A DNA stretch of 17,130 bases. Origin: Bacillota bacterium. Its GTDB lineage: Bacteria > Bacillota > UBA4882 > UBA8346. Location of the stretch: positions 1-17,130 of the forward strand of contig JAEZJK010000001.1 in NCBI GenBank assembly GCA_023415835.1, given 5' to 3'. A program made the position numbers and the translations under genes. The notes below the pieces were generated by a model, which made no database searches, was not told where the DNA came from, and saw only the letters and a list, made by a program, of their open reading frames with translations. Of this stretch, positions 14,526 through 17,130 are shown one piece after another; position 1 is the stretch's first letter; every line of letters begins with the position of its first letter.

Positions 14526-15966
14526 TTATTTACTGGCGCCATACATATCAATGGTATAATCCTTCATCGGATCCCAGTTCTTAAAGATAAAGTCATCGAT
14601 ACTAATCTTAACTCCATTATTCTGAGCGTCCTTGATCTGTTTTTCTAATGCATCGTTTAGTTTTTGGTTTAACTCGGTGATACCAGTTTTGAAATCCGCT
14701 TCACCCATTAAGGCTGAAGTCATTAATTCCCAAATGGTCGGGTGAATGGTATTTACAGTATTGAAAATCGTGATAAAACCGGCCTTCGGATTACGGATCG
14801 CTGGGATTACACCTAAGCGGGAAATATCCGGAGCCATTTTGATAATGTCTTTCAGATGCGGATCAGCGACATATTTCTCATTGTTAAAGTTCTTAAGCGG
14901 TGAATATCCGAAGTCTCCGGCCACGAATTCCCTTTGATACTCCTCGGTATAAAAGAAAGACATTACTTTCCAGGCTTCTTTCGGATATTTGGTCTGGGAG
15001 GACATATACCACATCGGAACACCGGTGGGAACTACATACCAATATCCCTTCCTCCCTTTATCAGGAACGGGCGGCCCAGCCACTCCGTAATTCAAATTGG
15101 AATAGCCCATGGATTTGAAGGTAGAGGGCATCCATAAACCATCCATGAAAAAAGCGGCTTTATTCTGTGCAAAATAAGTCCTGGCCAATGTCTTATCCAT
15201 AGATGCAAATCCTGGGAAAAAGCTTCCATCATCCTTCATGCTCTTCACGAATTCAAATAATTCAATCCAACGAGGGTCATCACTACCAAACCGACCGGTT
15301 TTCCAATCGAAATACATATCGGAAATTCCCATACTGGAAGCTAAAGGATACAATACTCGGTTTACGTCATGTGCTGGTTTACCGACCATAGCGAGACCGT
15401 AATATTCGCCTTTTCCAGCAAGGGTAACCTGCTTAGACATAGCTCGAAGTTCGCTCCAGGTTTTAGGAGGTTTATTCGGGTTAAGGCCTGCTTTCTTCAT
15501 TACATCTTTGTTGTAGTTAAAGATAGATTGGACGGGCAATTTTATAATTCGATTGTGGGAGTGCATAGATTTTACCGTCTATCCGACATACCCCTTCATA
15601 AAAATACTCTTCCGGAAAATTTTTAAGAAAGCTTTTAGTCATTAAATCATCCAAAGGCCTTGCAAATCCAAGATTCACCAAATCCGCTGGAACGTTAGAT
15701 TCAAAAAAGATATCCGGAGCGTTGTCGCCGCGGAATGCCAGCGGTAAACTGTTCCGGTATTGAGCTTGGACGATCTTGGTGTACTGAACGTCGATCTCCG
15801 GGTACTTCGCTTCCATCTTGGCTTCCATTTCCTCAAAGAACTTGGTTTGTTCCTGTGACCAGGTCCAGATGACGATTTTAACTTTGGGCGCTGCCAAAGT
15901 TGTCGAGAGCATCGCCACTACCAAAATACCAATCAATAGAAAAGCAATTGTTTTACGTTTCAACAC
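14526..15966 (-). pseudogene. Sugar ABC transporter substrate-binding protein, frameshifted
   Basis: Family 1 extracellular solute-binding protein that would deliver a sugar to the two permeases upstream. Two overlapping frames make up the gene. Frame one (15966-15517, GTG start after GGGAG) encodes the signal peptide (about 1-25, LLIGILVVAMLSTTLAA, no lipobox) and the first lobe up to GKIYALPQSNYK. Frame two (to 14526) continues from KLPVQSIFNYNKDVMKKAG through the hinge and second lobe, including WYVVPTGVPMWYMSS. Removing one base from the A4 run (TTTT at 15540-15543 on the plus strand) joins them as YALPQSNYKLPVQSIFNYNK, giving 479 residues, a plausible full length. It may be a real mutation or a sequencing error. 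An unshifted product would lack most of the ligand-binding protein. Confidence 0.88.
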
Positions 15967-16050
15967 ATAAATCTCTCCCTTCCTATTTTTAAATCAACAA
16001 GCCGACCTTTGTTTTTCCTATTTCACCCCCTCGATTTAGCGGTTAAGGAA

Positions 16051-16893
16051 TCATCCTTTAATAGCTCCAGCAACATTATTGATAAAATGCCGTTGAAAGC
16101 AGATGAAAATGATGATAACGGGTATTAACGAAATTGAAGCGGCGGCGGTGGCCCCGGTCCAATCGAAGGTATACTCGCCGGTAAAGGCGAACATCCCAAC
16201 CCCCAAAGTCCGTAGCTCCGGACGTCCCAAAGTAAAGACCAACGGGTTAAAGAAAGCGTTCCAAGAAGCCATAAACTGAAAAATAGCAACTGTAGCGATG
16301 ATCGGCGTACTCAGCGGGAGCATGATCTTCCAAAAAATTTGATTGAAGGTAGCCCCGTCGATTCGGGCGCTTTCCTCAAGTTCCGGCGGTAACCCGGCGA
16401 AGAACCCGGTGAACAATAAGATATAAAGCACGTGTCCGCCGCCGGTCTCTGTTAAAATCACCGACATCAAGGTATTCAACAAACCGAGCCGTTTCATCAG
16501 ATCAAAGATTGGAATAATCGTATAACCTGATGGTATAAAAATCGTCGCAATGATCAAAGCCATTAATACCTTTTTCCCTGGAAAATTATATCTACCTAGA
16601 ACGTAACCGCAGGTCGACGTAATGATCAAAACCAATAACACCGTACTTACGGTAACAATCACTGTGTTCAAAAAATAACCGGAAAAATTCGCCTCAGTCC
16701 AGGCACGGACATAGTTATCAAACTGCCAGGTAGAAGGTATTAACTTCCAGACATTATTAATGTCGAACAATTCCCGAACGTTTTTAAATGAAGCGGACAA
16801 CATCCAGATGAAAGGATATACCCATAAAAGGCCCAACGGTAATAACACGGCATGCGAAAGTAAATTGCGATGTACTACTAAACGTTTGAACAT
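16051..16893 (-). CDS. Carbohydrate ABC transporter permease, MalG/UgpE type
   Basis: Inner-membrane permease of a CUT1-type sugar importer. ATG 16893 (280 residues) is preferred over TTG 16899 because GAGGG lies 7 nt upstream of it. Six hydrophobic segments are visible, the first at LLSHAVLLPLGLLWVYPFIW. The EAA loop that docks the ATPase reads ELEESARIDGATFNQIFWKI, followed by MLPLSTPII. The C-terminal GAIKG is typical. The preceding permease ends 19 bases upstream and the binding-protein gene starts 84 bases downstream, so the three form one operon. No ATP-binding gene is seen; a shared MsmX/UgpC-type ATPase elsewhere is usual. Confidence 0.95.
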   Translation of the reverse strand: MFKRLVVHRNLLSHAVLLPLGLLWVYPFIWMLSASFKNVRELFDINNVWKLIPSTWQFDNYVRAWTEANFSGYFLNTVIVTVSTVLLVLIITSTCGYVLGRYNFPGKKVLMALIIATIFIPSGYTIIPIFDLMKRLGLLNTLMSVILTETGGGHVLYILLFTGFFAGLPPELEESARIDGATFNQIFWKIMLPLSTPIIATVAIFQFMASWNAFFNPLVFTLGRPELRTLGVGMFAFTGEYTFDWTGATAAASISLIPVIIIFICFQRHFINNVAGAIKG

Positions 16894-16912
16894 CTTCAAG
16901 CCCTCTTTTCCA

Positions 16913-17130
16913 TTAAATTCCCTGACCCTGGCGAATATCTTTAATTTTTTTGGTAATTCCGGATTGAAGAATCGCCACTACCACCAGAGAGAACCCAAAG
17001 ATCAAACCGGCCGCGGAGGCGTAACTCATCCTGGGGATGCCCGACTCGCTGGAAAATGCGGTGCGGTAAACATAGGTCCCCATCATATCGGTGGCGAAGT
17101 TCGGACCGCCGCCGGTCATCGTCATTACCA
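16913..17130 (-). CDS. Carbohydrate ABC transporter permease, MalF/UgpA type (C-terminal part)
   Basis: The frame runs off the right edge; only about 72 residues are visible. MTMTGGGPNFATDMMGTYVY is the conserved motif after the EAA loop of MalF/UgpA-type permeases. It is followed by YRTAFSSESGIPRMSYASAA and a last transmembrane segment (AAGLIFGFSLVVVAILQSG) with a basic tail. The ATG-like codon at 17125 is internal and not a start. It is the partner of the MalG-type permease immediately downstream. Confidence 0.93.
   Translation of the reverse strand, partial: VMTMTGGGPNFATDMMGTYVYRTAFSSESGIPRMSYASAAGLIFGFSLVVVAILQSGITKKIKDIRQGQGI

Noticed and set aside
14526..15566. Independent 346-residue protein starting at ATG 15566
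   Set aside because: It lacks a signal peptide and ribosome site, and its sequence continues the binding protein encoded just upstream in another frame; it is the second part of a frameshifted gene.

Overview
This window reads as a stretch of bacterial chromosome, mostly housekeeping genes, from a Firmicutes-like organism. The grounds are strong Shine-Dalgarno sites (GGAGG-type), frequent GTG/TTG alternatives, sigma-A-like promoters and the families present (YbaK, UPF0182, DUF1015, the PyrF type with LDAKRADIGN, a MalFG-type sugar ABC transporter). All three exported proteins have Sec-type signal peptides without a lipobox cysteine, including the sugar-binding protein, which is usually a lipoprotein in Gram-positives. 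This hints at a diderm lineage, but that is inference. Nothing here fixes the species.

Layout. Positions 1-1040 are a low-coding, repeat-rich strip: a possible C-terminal gene end, a 13-bp perfect inverted repeat, two clusters of short GC-rich palindromes, and two oppositely oriented, diverged copies of one small coding segment. From 1105 to 4327 lie plus-strand genes: a YbaK-type Cys-tRNA(Pro) deacylase with an overlapping small ORF, an exported nitroreductase, the C-terminal remnant of a BlaI/MecI-type repressor, and an exported esterase with an extra beta-rich C-terminal domain. Threonine synthase (thrC, minus) follows, with a 5' region full of long perfect inverted repeats, then a small unknown plus-strand gene with an excellent ribosome site. 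A minus-strand cluster pyrF - citrate synthase - trpS - DUF1015 (11407 down to 6877) ends at a strong hairpin shared with the convergent small gene. Upstream of pyrF sit two tandem 90-bp repeats with a conserved stem. Divergent from pyrF is a large UPF0182 membrane protein (11799-14429), which meets a sugar ABC transporter operon on the minus strand at a 20-bp bidirectional terminator hairpin. That operon runs permease (cut by the window edge) - permease - substrate-binding protein, and the binding-protein gene carries a frameshift.

How the genes work together. The minus cluster joins pyrimidine synthesis, TCA-cycle entry and tRNA charging without an obvious single pathway. The ABC operon would import a sugar or oligosaccharide using an ATPase encoded elsewhere, but needs the binding protein to be functional. 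The exported nitroreductase and esterase act outside the cytoplasm. The most unusual observations are the flavinylation-like motif at the C-terminus of the exported nitroreductase, the structured tandem repeats ahead of pyrF, the nested inverted repeats ahead of thrC, and the inverted duplicated gene fragments bordered by palindromic repeats.
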